Assembly: GCA_020047715.1 (NCBI GenBank)
Contig: JAIFNN010000092.1
Coordinates: 1 to 45,759 of the forward strand
Direction of reading: 5' to 3'
Length of the DNA: 45,759 bases
From: Bacteroidota bacterium
GTDB lineage: Bacteria; Bacteroidota; Bacteroidia; Bacteroidales; GCA-2748055
Positions within the stretch are counted from its first letter, which is position 1. Each line of letters starts with the position of its first letter. Position numbers and translations under genes: made by a program. Positions 19,700 to 29,473 of the stretch are shown piece after piece. Below the pieces are notes generated by a model. The model had not been told where the DNA came from. It made no database searches and worked only from the letters and a program-made list of their open reading frames with translations.

Positions 19700-21202
19700 T
19701 TATCTAATCAAGTTGTCAAACTCTTCTGACAAGGTTTGGTTATTTATCCAGTCGAAAAGTGTTAATGATCGCATATTGAAGAAGTAATTCCAATAATTTC
19801 TCAGGGCTTCGATATAAGCTCGTGTTGCTATATCCTTCTCCTGAAGAGCTACATTGAGGTCAAGAACACTGATCTTCCCGATTAGGAACCGCTGTTTTGT
19901 GACCTCGTAGCGCAATCGGGCAATTGTGTCGGCTTTGGCGGCGATAACCAGCTGGTCGTCCTGAAGGTTAAACTGCATTACCTGCAGCAGCACTTCCTGC
20001 TCGAAGTCCATCTCAGCCTGAGCAACATTGGTTTTAACAACTTCCTGGGCCGACTGCGCCATTTTGTATTTTCCGCGGGCTAGTCCCCAGTCCATCAGAG
20101 GAATTTCAATACCCAATCTCACCCTTTCCTGCTGCTGGGGGTTTACATAGAGTCCATCGAATTTATCTCCTCGTTGACTTAGACCGAAACTTGCAAAAAG
20201 ATCGGCATTCAGGCCTTTTTCGGCTTTGGAAAGCGATACGCTCTGACGGGCCTCAATAAGCTGTCTTTGACGTGAAAGCACATCCGGATTGTTTTTCCGG
20301 GCTTCCTCCAGAGCTTTTATGAGCTGCACCTCATTATCCGGGATTTCTTCGGGGATGATAAGTGCAATATCCTGATCCTGGTTGAATCCCAGGAAAGAAT
20401 TAAGCTGAAACTTCCGGATGGCGAGATCAATTTTAGCCTCGTTAAGTGATGTGCCTGCATTGAGCATTGAAAGTTCCATCTGAAGAAGTTCGTTCTCAGC
20501 GATGGTGCCCAACTGGTATCTTCCCCTGGCAATTTTATATAGGGTGTCGGCATTCGAGTAATTCTGGTTGGAAATCTCAAGATTCTTCTGTGCAAGGGCA
20601 AGGTCGAAGAAATAGTTTACCGCCCGCAGCGACACCCGTTCAAGGGCATTGATATAATCCTTCTTGGATTCCTCGTATTTCAGGGGTTCGATAAGTTTCT
20701 CCCATTTCATCCGGTTGTAACCGTTGATTGGTTGCCTAAAACCAATGTTTATAGGATTGGTAAGATAGGATGTACCCCCATCCTCGGTAAGAAAATCGAT
20801 TCTCTGGAGGTCCGAGCTCATATAGATATTTCCCCCGGTAAAAGGGATGTTCTGGTTAAGTTCAAGGCTTCCCATTGTTCCTATCTGCTTTCGCTCAGCA
20901 AAGATGTCACCTTCTTCAAGAGAGATTTTTTCAATGCTCCGATTCAGGTCGGGCAGGGTTGCGCTCATCGACAAGTTAGGCAAATATCCTGCCTTATAGG
21001 AACGGTACTCCCAATAGCTTGCACGGAACTGGTGCCTGGCGGTAACGGCCATAGGCGATTGGCTGCGGGCTGTAGCGATGACCTGCTCAAAACTCATCTC
21101 CCGCCTGTTGTTGATCTTTGCCGAGTCTGATTGAGCAACCAGCAAAAGCGAATTGCCGACAAAGCATAAACCAATAAGGCAATAAAATATTTTTCTATTC
21201 AT
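19700..21202 (-). CDS. TolC family outer membrane efflux protein
   Basis: Signal peptide MNRKIFYCLIGLCFVGNSLLLVAQ, TolC-like helical repeats (ARKNNPDVLSRQRQLIEARQSVSLSKAEKGLNADLFASFGLS, LGIEIPLMDWG). Start re-placed to 21202. Confidence 0.88.
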   Translation of the reverse strand: MNRKIFYCLIGLCFVGNSLLLVAQSDSAKINNRREMSFEQVIATARSQSPMAVTARHQFRASYWEYRSYKAGYLPNLSMSATLPDLNRSIEKISLEEGDIFAERKQIGTMGSLELNQNIPFTGGNIYMSSDLQRIDFLTEDGGTSYLTNPINIGFRQPINGYNRMKWEKLIEPLKYEESKKDYINALERVSLRAVNYFFDLALAQKNLEISNQNYSNADTLYKIARGRYQLGTIAENELLQMELSMLNAGTSLNEAKIDLAIRKFQLNSFLGFNQDQDIALIIPEEIPDNEVQLIKALEEARKNNPDVLSRQRQLIEARQSVSLSKAEKGLNADLFASFGLSQRGDKFDGLYVNPQQQERVRLGIEIPLMDWGLARGKYKMAQSAQEVVKTNVAQAEMDFEQEVLLQVMQFNLQDDQLVIAAKADTIARLRYEVTKQRFLIGKISVLDLNVALQEKDIATRAYIEALRNYWNYFFNMRSLTLFDWINNQTLSEEFDNLIR

Positions 21203-22550
21203 ATCTGAGTGATTCAATTGGGTCTTTCTCTGAGGCTCTTTTAGCCGGAGAATAGCCAAAAACAATTCCAACCGATGCGGAAACACAGAAAGCAATCAGC
21301 ACTGAAAATGGGGATATTATTGTAAGGATATCAGCAAACTCGGTTATTAGTTTTGCTCCCACGATACCCAGAACAACCCCGATCAGACCTCCGGAAACGC
21401 TAATCAGAACAGCCTCTGAGAGGAATTGCACAACGATATCCTTTTTTCTGGCACCGATGGCAAGCCGGGTACCAATTTCTTTTATTCGCTCCATTACTGT
21501 TGCAAACATAATATTCATAATACCAATCCCCCCTACCAAAAGAGAGATACTGGCAATAGCCCCAAGTACGATGTTGAACACATCCTTGGTACGCTGTTCC
21601 TGTTTAAGAAGTAATTCAGGAACCGTGATCTCGAAATCTTTAACTTCCTGGTGCCTTCGAAGAAACATCCTGCTAAGCACCTCGGTGGATGGTGTTAATT
21701 CTTTCGAATCGTTGACCTGCACAATAATCCGGTCAAGTTGATTGTAGTTTGAAGAAGTGTTTTGGTTTGCGGTTGTGGAGATTGAAAAACTGAAGTTGCC
21801 CATCATTGTGGTTTGGGTGGATTTCAACCTTGATGACACCAAGGCTCTGTTCTGAAACCGAAGCAGCATGGTCTTTACCGGAACGTAAACGTTATCGTTC
21901 ATAACATTCACGCCTGTGTTTTCAAACCTTGTGAGTTTAATGTTGTTCTTCTCAAGAACCCCGATAACCCTTAGCCAGACCTGGTCGAACTTGATAAACT
22001 GTCCCACCGGGTTTTGCCTTGGAAAGAATTTTACAGCAATATTTGAACCGATAACACATACAGGAATGCCTTTCTCCTCATGATAATCGTTAAAGAAAAG
22101 TCCACTTTCGAGCTGGAGATTGAAAATATCAAAGTACTCGTTCGAAACGCCGAGAAGCTTGGCTGTTTCCCTCTTTCCGTGTTGCATAACGTATGAGTTT
22201 AGCGAGACCTCCGGGCTTATACGGTGAACCGTTGTCAGTACCTCTTTGATCGCGTCAACATCAGCCAAATTAAGACCGGGTGAAAATTTGGACTTCTCCT
22301 TGTCGTTTGCGGCAGATTCCGAGCCGGAATTCCCATCGGCAGGTTCAACAATAGGAGTAATCATGATATTGTTTACCCCAACCATCTTAATCTGCTCGAG
22401 GATTTCCTGTTGAGCGCCGTTTCCGATGGCAAGCATGCTGATAACTGCTGCCACCCCGAAAATAATCCCAAGGCCTGTAAGCAGGCTGCGAAACTTGTTT
22501 CCAAGGATTGATTCAACAGCAATTACGATATCATGAAAATAGCGACTCAT
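21195..22550 (-). CDS. MacB-like ABC transporter permease (no ATPase domain)
   Basis: MacB_PCD: IAVESILGNKFRSLLTGLGIIFGVAAVISMLAIGNGAQQEI; FtsX: GGIGIMNIMFATVMERIKEIGTRLAIGARKKDIVVQFLSEAVLISVSGG. Confidence 0.92.
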   Translation of the reverse strand: MSRYFHDIVIAVESILGNKFRSLLTGLGIIFGVAAVISMLAIGNGAQQEILEQIKMVGVNNIMITPIVEPADGNSGSESAANDKEKSKFSPGLNLADVDAIKEVLTTVHRISPEVSLNSYVMQHGKRETAKLLGVSNEYFDIFNLQLESGLFFNDYHEEKGIPVCVIGSNIAVKFFPRQNPVGQFIKFDQVWLRVIGVLEKNNIKLTRFENTGVNVMNDNVYVPVKTMLLRFQNRALVSSRLKSTQTTMMGNFSFSISTTANQNTSSNYNQLDRIIVQVNDSKELTPSTEVLSRMFLRRHQEVKDFEITVPELLLKQEQRTKDVFNIVLGAIASISLLVGGIGIMNIMFATVMERIKEIGTRLAIGARKKDIVVQFLSEAVLISVSGGLIGVVLGIVGAKLITEFADILTIISPFSVLIAFCVSASVGIVFGYSPAKRASEKDPIESLRYE

Positions 22551-23935
22551 TGGTTTCTCTGTCTTTTTCCTTGTTGACCCGGACCTCGGGCTCCTTCCCT
22601 GCTTCCTTGTTTAGTCTCTTTATCGGGCTTTTCTTTCATTTCTTCCATTTTGCTGGCTTCCTCAGCTTTCCTGGCTTTGATAACATCCATTAGCTCAAGT
22701 CCGGAATACTTAAACTTTTCAGGTTCATTGGGAATGGAAATATATATCTCTTCTCCCGGTTCAAGACCTTGTTCAACGATTATAGAATTTTCGTTGGACT
22801 CACCCAGAAGAATAACTTTTTTCTGCCCTTTTACGGTATATACAAATGTGAGGCTATCATTTGTATGAATGGTTTCAAGGGGGATAAACATAACATCCGG
22901 GAATTCAATGGTCACAATCCTGTTACTGGTGGTCATGGAAGGTCTTAGGATGGGATCTTTTTCAAACAGCTCGATTTTCACTTCGAAAACCTTTGCGTCG
23001 GTATTTGGAAGCTGCTCTCCAATATTGGCAACCTCGGTAATGATGCCTGTATATTTTTTCTCCGGAAAAGCATCCACTCCGATCATTACTTTCTGTCCAA
23101 CCTTAACTTTGGAAATATCAATTTCATTGACATAGGTGCGGGAGACCAATGTGGAAAGATCGGGTAATTCAGCAACTGTGAGATCCCATGTGTTTATCTC
23201 GGATCCAACAGTTCGTTTTTGTCCGTCCCACTCCCTCTTGTAGATAACCATTCCTGATGCCGGAGCACGAATATCAAAACTGTTCAACACAGCTTCCATC
23301 TCATGCTTCCTGCGGGTTTCTTTTGAAAGGTTAATACTTACCTCTGTCATTTGGGCCTGGTATTGAGCTACCTTAAGCTCATAGTTTTTCATTGCCTGTT
23401 CATATGCTCTCTGGGCCTTGTCGAGGTTAATCTGAGCCTGACGAATCGTTGCCGGGGGTTCGTATTTCGACTGTTCCAGGGCGATTGTTGTTTCTTCCAT
23501 ATTAAACTTCAGGTTAATAAGGTCGTCGCGAAGCTGCCGAAGCTGAATAGTTGTATCCAGTTGTGTCTTAATAAACTGCGACTGGTCCTTCTCGAGTTCA
23601 TCAATCATATCCTTCAGGCTGTTATCGGCTTCCGAACGGTCGAGGGTAGCAACCCAATCGCCTGAATCAACAACGGTACCTTCGGGGATAAGACTTTGGA
23701 TCTTAACTGAGCGTATCCTGAGATTCTGACTTCTGAGGTCGGAAGGGCCCCGGATTTCCGTCGAATTTCGCGCTCTCAACTCCCCTGTGACAGCCACCAC
23801 GATTTCAAAATTGCCTTTTTGGACCTTGGAGGTTAGTTTAACCGCTGCCTCACCATCGGGAACCATTGAATATATTATAATAGCAATAACTACCACTGCC
23901 AGAATAATCAATGGGATTAGAATTTTTTTCTTCAT
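22547..23935 (-). CDS. HlyD/MacA-like periplasmic adaptor (efflux membrane fusion protein)
   Basis: N-terminal TM, coiled-coil hairpin, VVAVTGELRARNSTEIRGP and FDIRAPASGMVIYKREWDGQKRTVGSEI motifs. Confidence 0.9.
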   Translation of the reverse strand: MKKKILIPLIILAVVVIAIIIYSMVPDGEAAVKLTSKVQKGNFEIVVAVTGELRARNSTEIRGPSDLRSQNLRIRSVKIQSLIPEGTVVDSGDWVATLDRSEADNSLKDMIDELEKDQSQFIKTQLDTTIQLRQLRDDLINLKFNMEETTIALEQSKYEPPATIRQAQINLDKAQRAYEQAMKNYELKVAQYQAQMTEVSINLSKETRRKHEMEAVLNSFDIRAPASGMVIYKREWDGQKRTVGSEINTWDLTVAELPDLSTLVSRTYVNEIDISKVKVGQKVMIGVDAFPEKKYTGIITEVANIGEQLPNTDAKVFEVKIELFEKDPILRPSMTTSNRIVTIEFPDVMFIPLETIHTNDSLTFVYTVKGQKKVILLGESNENSIIVEQGLEPGEEIYISIPNEPEKFKYSGLELMDVIKARKAEEASKMEEMKEKPDKETKQGSREGARGPGQQGKRQRNQ

Positions 23936-24044
23936 TAAAAATAACTGTATTAAATATACATGCGTTTCACTGAAAATTCATCCTTCATTTCCAGCCAAAA
24001 CATCCAACAACAATTTAGACAACGTAGAAACCTAAATTATTCGT

Positions 24045-25424
24045 CTATTTTTTTAAAAAATTAATAATACTCAATGCAAGATTATCTGCTTCCTCCTGAG
24101 TTTTAGCTTCTGCGTATATACGAATAATGGGTTCTGTATTGGATTTGCGGAGATGTACCCATCCATTTTCAAAGTCTATTTTTATTCCGTCGCGTGTGTC
24201 GATTTTTTCACTCCGATAGTATTCTTTTACGGATTCGAGCAATTCATCAACATTCACATCGGCTGATAAATCCGCTTTGTTTTTGGAAATGACGTACCGG
24301 GGGTAGGTTGAGCGCAATTCGCTGCATTTCATTTTCTTTTCGGCAAGAAGGCTAAGAAACAGGGCAACTCCAACAAGTGAATCCCTGCCATAATGGGCCT
24401 CAGGGTAAATAACTCCCCCATTACCTTCGCCACCAATGACGCAGTTGTTGCCTTTCATTACTTTCACAACGTTCACCTCCCCAACAGCGGCTGAAAAGTA
24501 TTGCTGAGATCTTGCCACTGTTATATCCCTTAGTGCCCGGGAAGATGACAGGTTGGAGGAAGTGTTTCCAGGAGTGTGCGACAGAACATAATCGGCAACG
24601 GCAACAAGCGTGTATTCTTCGCCAAACATGGTCCCGTCTTCGCAAACGATGGCCAGTCGATCCACGTCGGGATCAACCACAAAGCCAAGATCGGCTTTTT
24701 TCTCTTTTACCAGCTTTGAGATTTCCTGAAGGTTCTCAGGCAGTGGTTCAGGATTATGAGGGAAAAGACCATTGGGTTCGCAGTAAAGCTCATAAACAAC
24801 CTCCACGCCAAGTGCTTTGAGAAGCTGAGGAATAACCATTCCCCCTACTGAATTGACACAATCGACGGCTACCTTAAAATTGGCTTTCTTAATTGCGTCA
24901 GTGTTAACCAGCTTTAAACTAAGAACCTGGTCGATATGAATCTTCCCGTAAGATGTTATATTAATTTGTTTACCGAGTTTTTCAACGGGAACATAGCTGT
25001 ATTCATCACTTTGAGTATGCGAAATTATTATCTGTCCATCGGCAGCCGACAGAAACTCGCCGTTCTGATCCAGCAATTTGAGGGCGTTCCATTGACCCGG
25101 ATTGTGGCTGGCAGTAATGATTATACCGCCTTGGGCCTTTTCGCGCGTCACGGCAATTTCGACGGTTGGGGTGGTAGCAAGTCCAAGACAGATCACATCC
25201 ACACCCATTCCCTGCAGGCTGCCGGAAACAATCTTCTCCACCATTTCGCCTGAAACACGCGCATCGCGGCCCAGAACAACCTTGAGCTTTCCGGAAGGAT
25301 TACGGTCGGTAAGCCAGCGCGCATAAGCCGAGGAGAATTTCACAATGTCGAGAGGGGTCAGACCTTCATCGGGTTTCCCTCCTATGGTACCGCGTATGCC
25401 GGAGATCGATTTTATAAGTGTCAT
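24045..25424 (-). CDS. glmM: Phosphoglucosamine mutase / phosphohexomutase
   Basis: SISGIRGTIGG, active site GGIIITASHNPGQWNALKLL, metal loop VDPDVDRLAIV, GEGNGGVIYPEAHYGRDSLVG. Confidence 0.88.
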   Translation of the reverse strand: MTLIKSISGIRGTIGGKPDEGLTPLDIVKFSSAYARWLTDRNPSGKLKVVLGRDARVSGEMVEKIVSGSLQGMGVDVICLGLATTPTVEIAVTREKAQGGIIITASHNPGQWNALKLLDQNGEFLSAADGQIIISHTQSDEYSYVPVEKLGKQINITSYGKIHIDQVLSLKLVNTDAIKKANFKVAVDCVNSVGGMVIPQLLKALGVEVVYELYCEPNGLFPHNPEPLPENLQEISKLVKEKKADLGFVVDPDVDRLAIVCEDGTMFGEEYTLVAVADYVLSHTPGNTSSNLSSSRALRDITVARSQQYFSAAVGEVNVVKVMKGNNCVIGGEGNGGVIYPEAHYGRDSLVGVALFLSLLAEKKMKCSELRSTYPRYVISKNKADLSADVNVDELLESVKEYYRSEKIDTRDGIKIDFENGWVHLRKSNTEPIIRIYAEAKTQEEADNLALSIINFLKK

Positions 25425-25469
25425 GGATTAGAAAGTTTTGATGATAAGCTATTTGGAAATGATACCTTG

Positions 25470-25477
25470 CAAAGGTA
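25470..25477 (-). promoter_or_regulatory. Candidate Bacteroidota -7 element (TACCTTTG) for glmM
   Basis: TANNTTTG match about 46 nt upstream of the glmM start on the minus strand. Confidence 0.35.
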
Positions 25478-25619
25478 ACAAAAAAGCTTATTAGTTAATT
25501 TCTGAAGCGTTTAAGAAATCAACAACCAAAAACAAGACTATTGTCTGAACGTTTTAATCCGAATTCAAAATAATCAACCTAATAATAAATAAGATAATGT
25601 ATTTGCCGATAAATTAACT

Positions 25620-25627
25620 TAACTTTG
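25620..25627 (+). promoter_or_regulatory. Candidate Bacteroidota -7 element (TAACTTTG) for the pseudouridine synthase/era transcript
   Basis: TANNTTTG match; a TTTG at 25602-25605 is only 14 nt away, closer than the usual ~19-21 nt spacing. Confidence 0.35.
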
Positions 25628-25640
25628 CATCCGTTCGATT

Positions 25641-25681
25641 GACGAAGTGATTCGTCCTGAACTGAAGCGAAGTGATTCGCT
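25641..25681 (+). promoter_or_regulatory. Tandem pair of GNRA-loop hairpins in the leader of the pseudouridine synthase gene
   Basis: GACGAA-GTGA-TTCGTC (25641-25656) and AGCGAA-GTGA-TTCGCT (25666-25681): same 12-nt core, and the outer two base pairs differ with compensation. Confidence 0.55.
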
Positions 25682-25710
25682 ATGAATAATTAATAATAGT
25701 AAAATAAAAA

Positions 25711-27228
25711 ATGACAAGAGATTTTAATGCCGGGGACAATTCAAGTCGCTCTGGGAAGAGCCGAAGTCCTGAATCGGAAGATTACAAAAAAAACAGTAAA
25801 GAGGAAAATGAGGATTCAAGATCCTTTGCAACCAGAAACCCCTTAAACCAGAAAAGCAGACCCAAGAGACCCCGCACCACCCGGTTACGGCCCGGTGAGA
25901 CGCGTCCTTACGATGCAGCCCATAACCATAAGCCAAGTTCCGATGACAGGGGCGACCGTCCTTTTCACGACCGCAGCAACACCAGTTTTCCCGATCGCGG
26001 AAACTTCGGTGGAGGAAGGGAAGAAAAACCATGGGGTGCCCGAAAACCATACAGCCCAAAGCCATACGGTGAAGGTCGAAGCAACTTTAGCCCTAACCGT
26101 TCCTCCGACAGGAGAGAGGGATCCGGCAACAGTAGCAGAACCTATAACAATAACGGCAGCAGACCGCAGAGAGATCAGGGCGGTTACAATTCTGACCGGA
26201 ACAGAGCGCCCAGAGACGGTAACAGAGCTCCAAGAGACGGAAACAGAGCGCCACGTGAGGGTGGTTATTCACAGAGAGACGGAAACCGCGAAAGTGGCTA
26301 CTCTCAAAGGGATGGCAACAGAGCTCCTTCTTATGGAAACCGCAGCTCCAGAGACGGCAACAGGTCTGAAGGTGGAAATTATAACCGCGACAGCCGACCC
26401 AAGCCTGCTTTCAGAAACGATCGTCCAAAAGCTCCCTTTAAAAAATTCATCAAACCAAAAAAAACATCCGAAGCCGATAATACTCCCATCAAACGGGAGT
26501 TTAACGATGCAGGAGAGATGCGTCTTAACCGCTATCTGGCTCACGCAGGAATTTCCAGCAGACGACAGGCCGACGATTACATCAAAGCAGGACTCGTAAC
26601 TGTAAATGGCGTTGTTGTAACCGAAATGGGAGTAAAAATCAAGCGAAGCGATGATGTCCGTTACAACGGCGAACGTCTTGCCACCGAGAAGAAAGTTTAC
26701 ATCCTTGTAAACAAGCCCAAGGATTATGTTACGACAACCGATGACGAACAGGGGCGCAAAACCGTTCTCGACCTTGTCGCTGACGCATGTCCGGAAAGAG
26801 TATATCCTGTGGGACGCCTTGACCGCAACACAACGGGTGTGATATTGCTCACCAACGATGGTGACCTTGCAGGAAAACTCACACATCCCAAGTACAATAA
26901 AAAGAAAATCTACCATGTGGTTTTGGATAAAAACCTAAAAACCACAGATCTTCAGTTAATTACAGATGGAATTACTCTGGATGATGGATTTATTCAGCCC
27001 GATGCAGTTTCACTTGTTGGTCCCGAAAAGAAAAATGAAGTCGGTATTGAGATCCATTCCGGAAGAAACCGGATCGTTCGCCGAATATTCGAACAACTCG
27101 GTTACGAGATTGTACGCCTCGACCGGGTTTACTTTGCCGGACTTACAAAGAAAAATCTTGCGAGAGGAAAATGGAGATTTCTCAACGACAAAGAAATCAG
27201 CATGTTGCAAATGAATGCTTTCGAATAA
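25711..27228 (+). CDS. RluB/RsuA-family pseudouridine synthase with a 269-aa Arg/Gly/Asn-rich N-terminal extension
   Basis: S4 domain MRLNRYLAHAGISSRRQADDYIKAGLVTVNG; catalytic VYPVGRLDRNTTGVILLTNDGDLAGKLTHPKYNKKKIYHV; low-complexity N-terminus. Confidence 0.93.
   Translation: MTRDFNAGDNSSRSGKSRSPESEDYKKNSKEENEDSRSFATRNPLNQKSRPKRPRTTRLRPGETRPYDAAHNHKPSSDDRGDRPFHDRSNTSFPDRGNFGGGREEKPWGARKPYSPKPYGEGRSNFSPNRSSDRREGSGNSSRTYNNNGSRPQRDQGGYNSDRNRAPRDGNRAPRDGNRAPREGGYSQRDGNRESGYSQRDGNRAPSYGNRSSRDGNRSEGGNYNRDSRPKPAFRNDRPKAPFKKFIKPKKTSEADNTPIKREFNDAGEMRLNRYLAHAGISSRRQADDYIKAGLVTVNGVVVTEMGVKIKRSDDVRYNGERLATEKKVYILVNKPKDYVTTTDDEQGRKTVLDLVADACPERVYPVGRLDRNTTGVILLTNDGDLAGKLTHPKYNKKKIYHVVLDKNLKTTDLQLITDGITLDDGFIQPDAVSLVGPEKKNEVGIEIHSGRNRIVRRIFEQLGYEIVRLDRVYFAGLTKKNLARGKWRFLNDKEISMLQMNAFE
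26206..26370 (+). repeat. In-frame degenerate repeats encoding RDGNRAP / GYSQRDGNR
   Basis: Protein NRAPRDGNRAPRDGNRAPREGGYSQRDGNRESGYSQRDGNRAPSYGNRSSRDGNR; underlying 21-bp unit roughly AGAGCNCCNAGAGACGGNAAC. Confidence 0.8.
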
Positions 27229-28106
27229 TGGCTCATAAATCGGGATTTGTAAATATTATTGGCAGTCCGAATGTTGGGAAGTCCACTCTTATGAATGCTA
27301 TGGTAGGCGAGAAATTGTCTATCATTACAGCCAAAGCACAGACCACTAGGCACCGTATTCAGGGAATAGTGAACGGTGAAGACTTCCAGATTGTATATTC
27401 CGATACCCCCGGAATACTCGACCCCAAGTACAAGCTCCAGGAGACGATGTTGCGCACAGCAAAGTCGGCTCTTGTTGATGCTGATGTAATCCTATATGTT
27501 ACAGAGGTTAGAGAAGATCCTGAACAGTTGTCAGAAATAACCAACAAACTTGCAAAAATCAAGATTCCCGTAATTCTGGTCTTGAACAAGATCGACAAGA
27601 GTAATCAGGAAGTGGTGGAGAAGCTGGTGGAGATGTGGGCTACGATCCTTCCTGAAGCGCGCATATTGCCGATTTCCGCCATCGAGAAGTTTAATCTCGA
27701 CGGGCTTTTCAAGATGATTATGGAATTCCTTCCTGAAGGTCCGGCGTTTTATTCAAAAGACGAACTGACCGATAAAACCGAGCGTTTCTTTGCCGGAGAG
27801 ATTTTACGTGAAAAAATCCTTCTGAATTACCAGCAGGAAATCCCCTACTCCACTGAGGTGGAAATTGAGACCTTCAAGGTTGAAGAGAGGCTTATTCGGA
27901 TCGGCGCGGTAATTTATGTGGAGCGCGACAGTCAGAAAGGTATTCTTATCGGCAACAAGGGAGCTGCCATTAAAATGGTTGGCACACAAGCCCGTATTGA
28001 AATGGAGGCTTTCTTCGGTCAGCGGGTGTTCCTTGAGATGTTCGTCAAAGTCCGCAAAGATTGGCGAAACAATGAAAATGCATTAAAAAATTTCGGGTAC
28101 AGGTAA
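27228..28106 (+). CDS. era: GTPase Era
   Basis: [48 protein letters not shown]-terminal KH domain [23 protein letters not shown]. Start overlaps the upstream stop (TAATG). Confidence 0.96.
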   Translation: MAHKSGFVNIIGSPNVGKSTLMNAMVGEKLSIITAKAQTTRHRIQGIVNGEDFQIVYSDTPGILDPKYKLQETMLRTAKSALVDADVILYVTEVREDPEQLSEITNKLAKIKIPVILVLNKIDKSNQEVVEKLVEMWATILPEARILPISAIEKFNLDGLFKMIMEFLPEGPAFYSKDELTDKTERFFAGEILREKILLNYQQEIPYSTEVEIETFKVEERLIRIGAVIYVERDSQKGILIGNKGAAIKMVGTQARIEMEAFFGQRVFLEMFVKVRKDWRNNENALKNFGYR

Positions 28107-28116
28107 TCTTAAAATT

Positions 28117-29421
28117 ATGGGTAATATAGTTGCCATTGTGGGTCGACCCAATGTGGGTAAATCAACGCTTTTCAATCGGCTTACAGAAAGCCGCAGTGCC
28201 ATTGTGCACGAAACTGCAGGAGTTACGCGCGACCGTCACTATGGGAAATCGCTCTGGAACGGAGTGGAATTTTCCGTGATCGATACGGGTGGCTATGTGA
28301 CCAATTCCGATGATATTTTCGAAGAAGAAATCCGCAAGCAGGTTCGCCTCGCCATGGATGAAGCCGACAACATTCTTTTTCTTGTGGATGCCTCCAACGG
28401 GATTACCGATTTGGATGAAAGCATTGCTGGATTTCTGAGAAAGGCTAAAAAACCTGTTTTCCTGGTTGTAAACAAAGTTGACAACTACGAACGCAGCTTG
28501 GAGGCCAATGAATTTTATAACCTTGGACTGGGAGAGATTTACCCTGTTTCTTCACTAACGGGGAGTGGAACCGGCGACATGCTCGACGCACTTGTTAAAA
28601 CCTTTTCGAAACCAACGTTCGAGGAGGAGGAAGAATTACCCCGCTTTGCCATCATCGGGCGACCCAACGTAGGAAAATCGTCATTGATAAATGCACTTGT
28701 TGGTGAAGAACGAAATATCGTGACACCCATTGCCGGTACTACCCGCGATTCGGTGCATACCCGTTACAACAAATTTGGGCATGACTTTTACCTGATCGAC
28801 ACAGCTGGCCTGCGCCGAAAAACCAAAGTAAGCGAAAACCTTGAATTTTATTCGGTTATGCGCTCTATCAGGTCTATCGAATACTCCGACGTTTGCCTAT
28901 TGCTCCTCGACGCAGAGAGAGGCATTGAGGCCCAAGACATGAGCATTTTAAACCTGGTGATCAAAAACCGCAAAGGGGTAGTTGTGCTGGTTAACAAATG
29001 GGACTTGATCGAAAAAGATCAGATGAGCACCGTGCATTTTGAAAAAGCAATTAAAAAGCGGATGGAACCGTTTACCGATGTTCCCATTATTTTCACATCC
29101 GCAATAACACTCCAAAGAATACACAAAGTATTGGAAACGGCTGTTGAGGTTTACAAAAACCGAATTAAACGCATTCCCACTCATAAACTTAACGAGGTAA
29201 TGCTCAAAGCCATTGAGGAACTGCATCCCCCTGCAATCAAAGGAAAGTTCGTGAAAATCAAATATGTCCAACAACTCCCTACGCATGCACCTACATTCGC
29301 GTTTTACTGCAACCTTCCCCAATATATTAAGGAGCCTTACAAAAGATATCTTGAAAACCGCTTGCGCGAAAATTTCAATTTCACAGGCGTTCCCATTCAA
29401 CTATTCTTTAGGGACAAATAA
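28117..29421 (+). CDS. der: Ribosome biogenesis GTPase Der
   Basis: Two G domains: [18 protein letters not shown] and [37 protein letters not shown]-terminal KH-like domain. Confidence 0.97.
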   Translation: MGNIVAIVGRPNVGKSTLFNRLTESRSAIVHETAGVTRDRHYGKSLWNGVEFSVIDTGGYVTNSDDIFEEEIRKQVRLAMDEADNILFLVDASNGITDLDESIAGFLRKAKKPVFLVVNKVDNYERSLEANEFYNLGLGEIYPVSSLTGSGTGDMLDALVKTFSKPTFEEEEELPRFAIIGRPNVGKSSLINALVGEERNIVTPIAGTTRDSVHTRYNKFGHDFYLIDTAGLRRKTKVSENLEFYSVMRSIRSIEYSDVCLLLLDAERGIEAQDMSILNLVIKNRKGVVVLVNKWDLIEKDQMSTVHFEKAIKKRMEPFTDVPIIFTSAITLQRIHKVLETAVEVYKNRIKRIPTHKLNEVMLKAIEELHPPAIKGKFVKIKYVQQLPTHAPTFAFYCNLPQYIKEPYKRYLENRLRENFNFTGVPIQLFFRDK

Positions 29422-29435
29422 ACTTTAGCATTATT

Positions 29436-29468
29436 TTTGTGTTAATTAAGTTCCGATTCCTAACTTTG
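29436..29468 (+). promoter_or_regulatory. Bacteroidota-type promoter TTTG-N21-TAACTTTG
   Basis: TTTG at 29436-29439 and TAACTTTG at 29461-29468 with 21-nt spacing, ending 5 nt before ATG 29474. Confidence 0.55.
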
Positions 29469-29473
29469 ACTCA

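Noticed and set aside
26206-26370. CRISPR-like short tandem repeats
   Set aside because: Repeats are in-frame, contiguous and have no unique spacers; they encode the RDGNRAP motif.
25895-26599. 234-aa plus-strand ORF overlapping the pseudouridine synthase
   Set aside because: Frame-shifted reading of the low-complexity repeat region; Thr/Glu-rich artefact.
26269-26916. 215-aa minus-strand ORF within the pseudouridine synthase gene
   Set aside because: Antisense shadow; catalytic S4/PSUS frame is on the plus strand.
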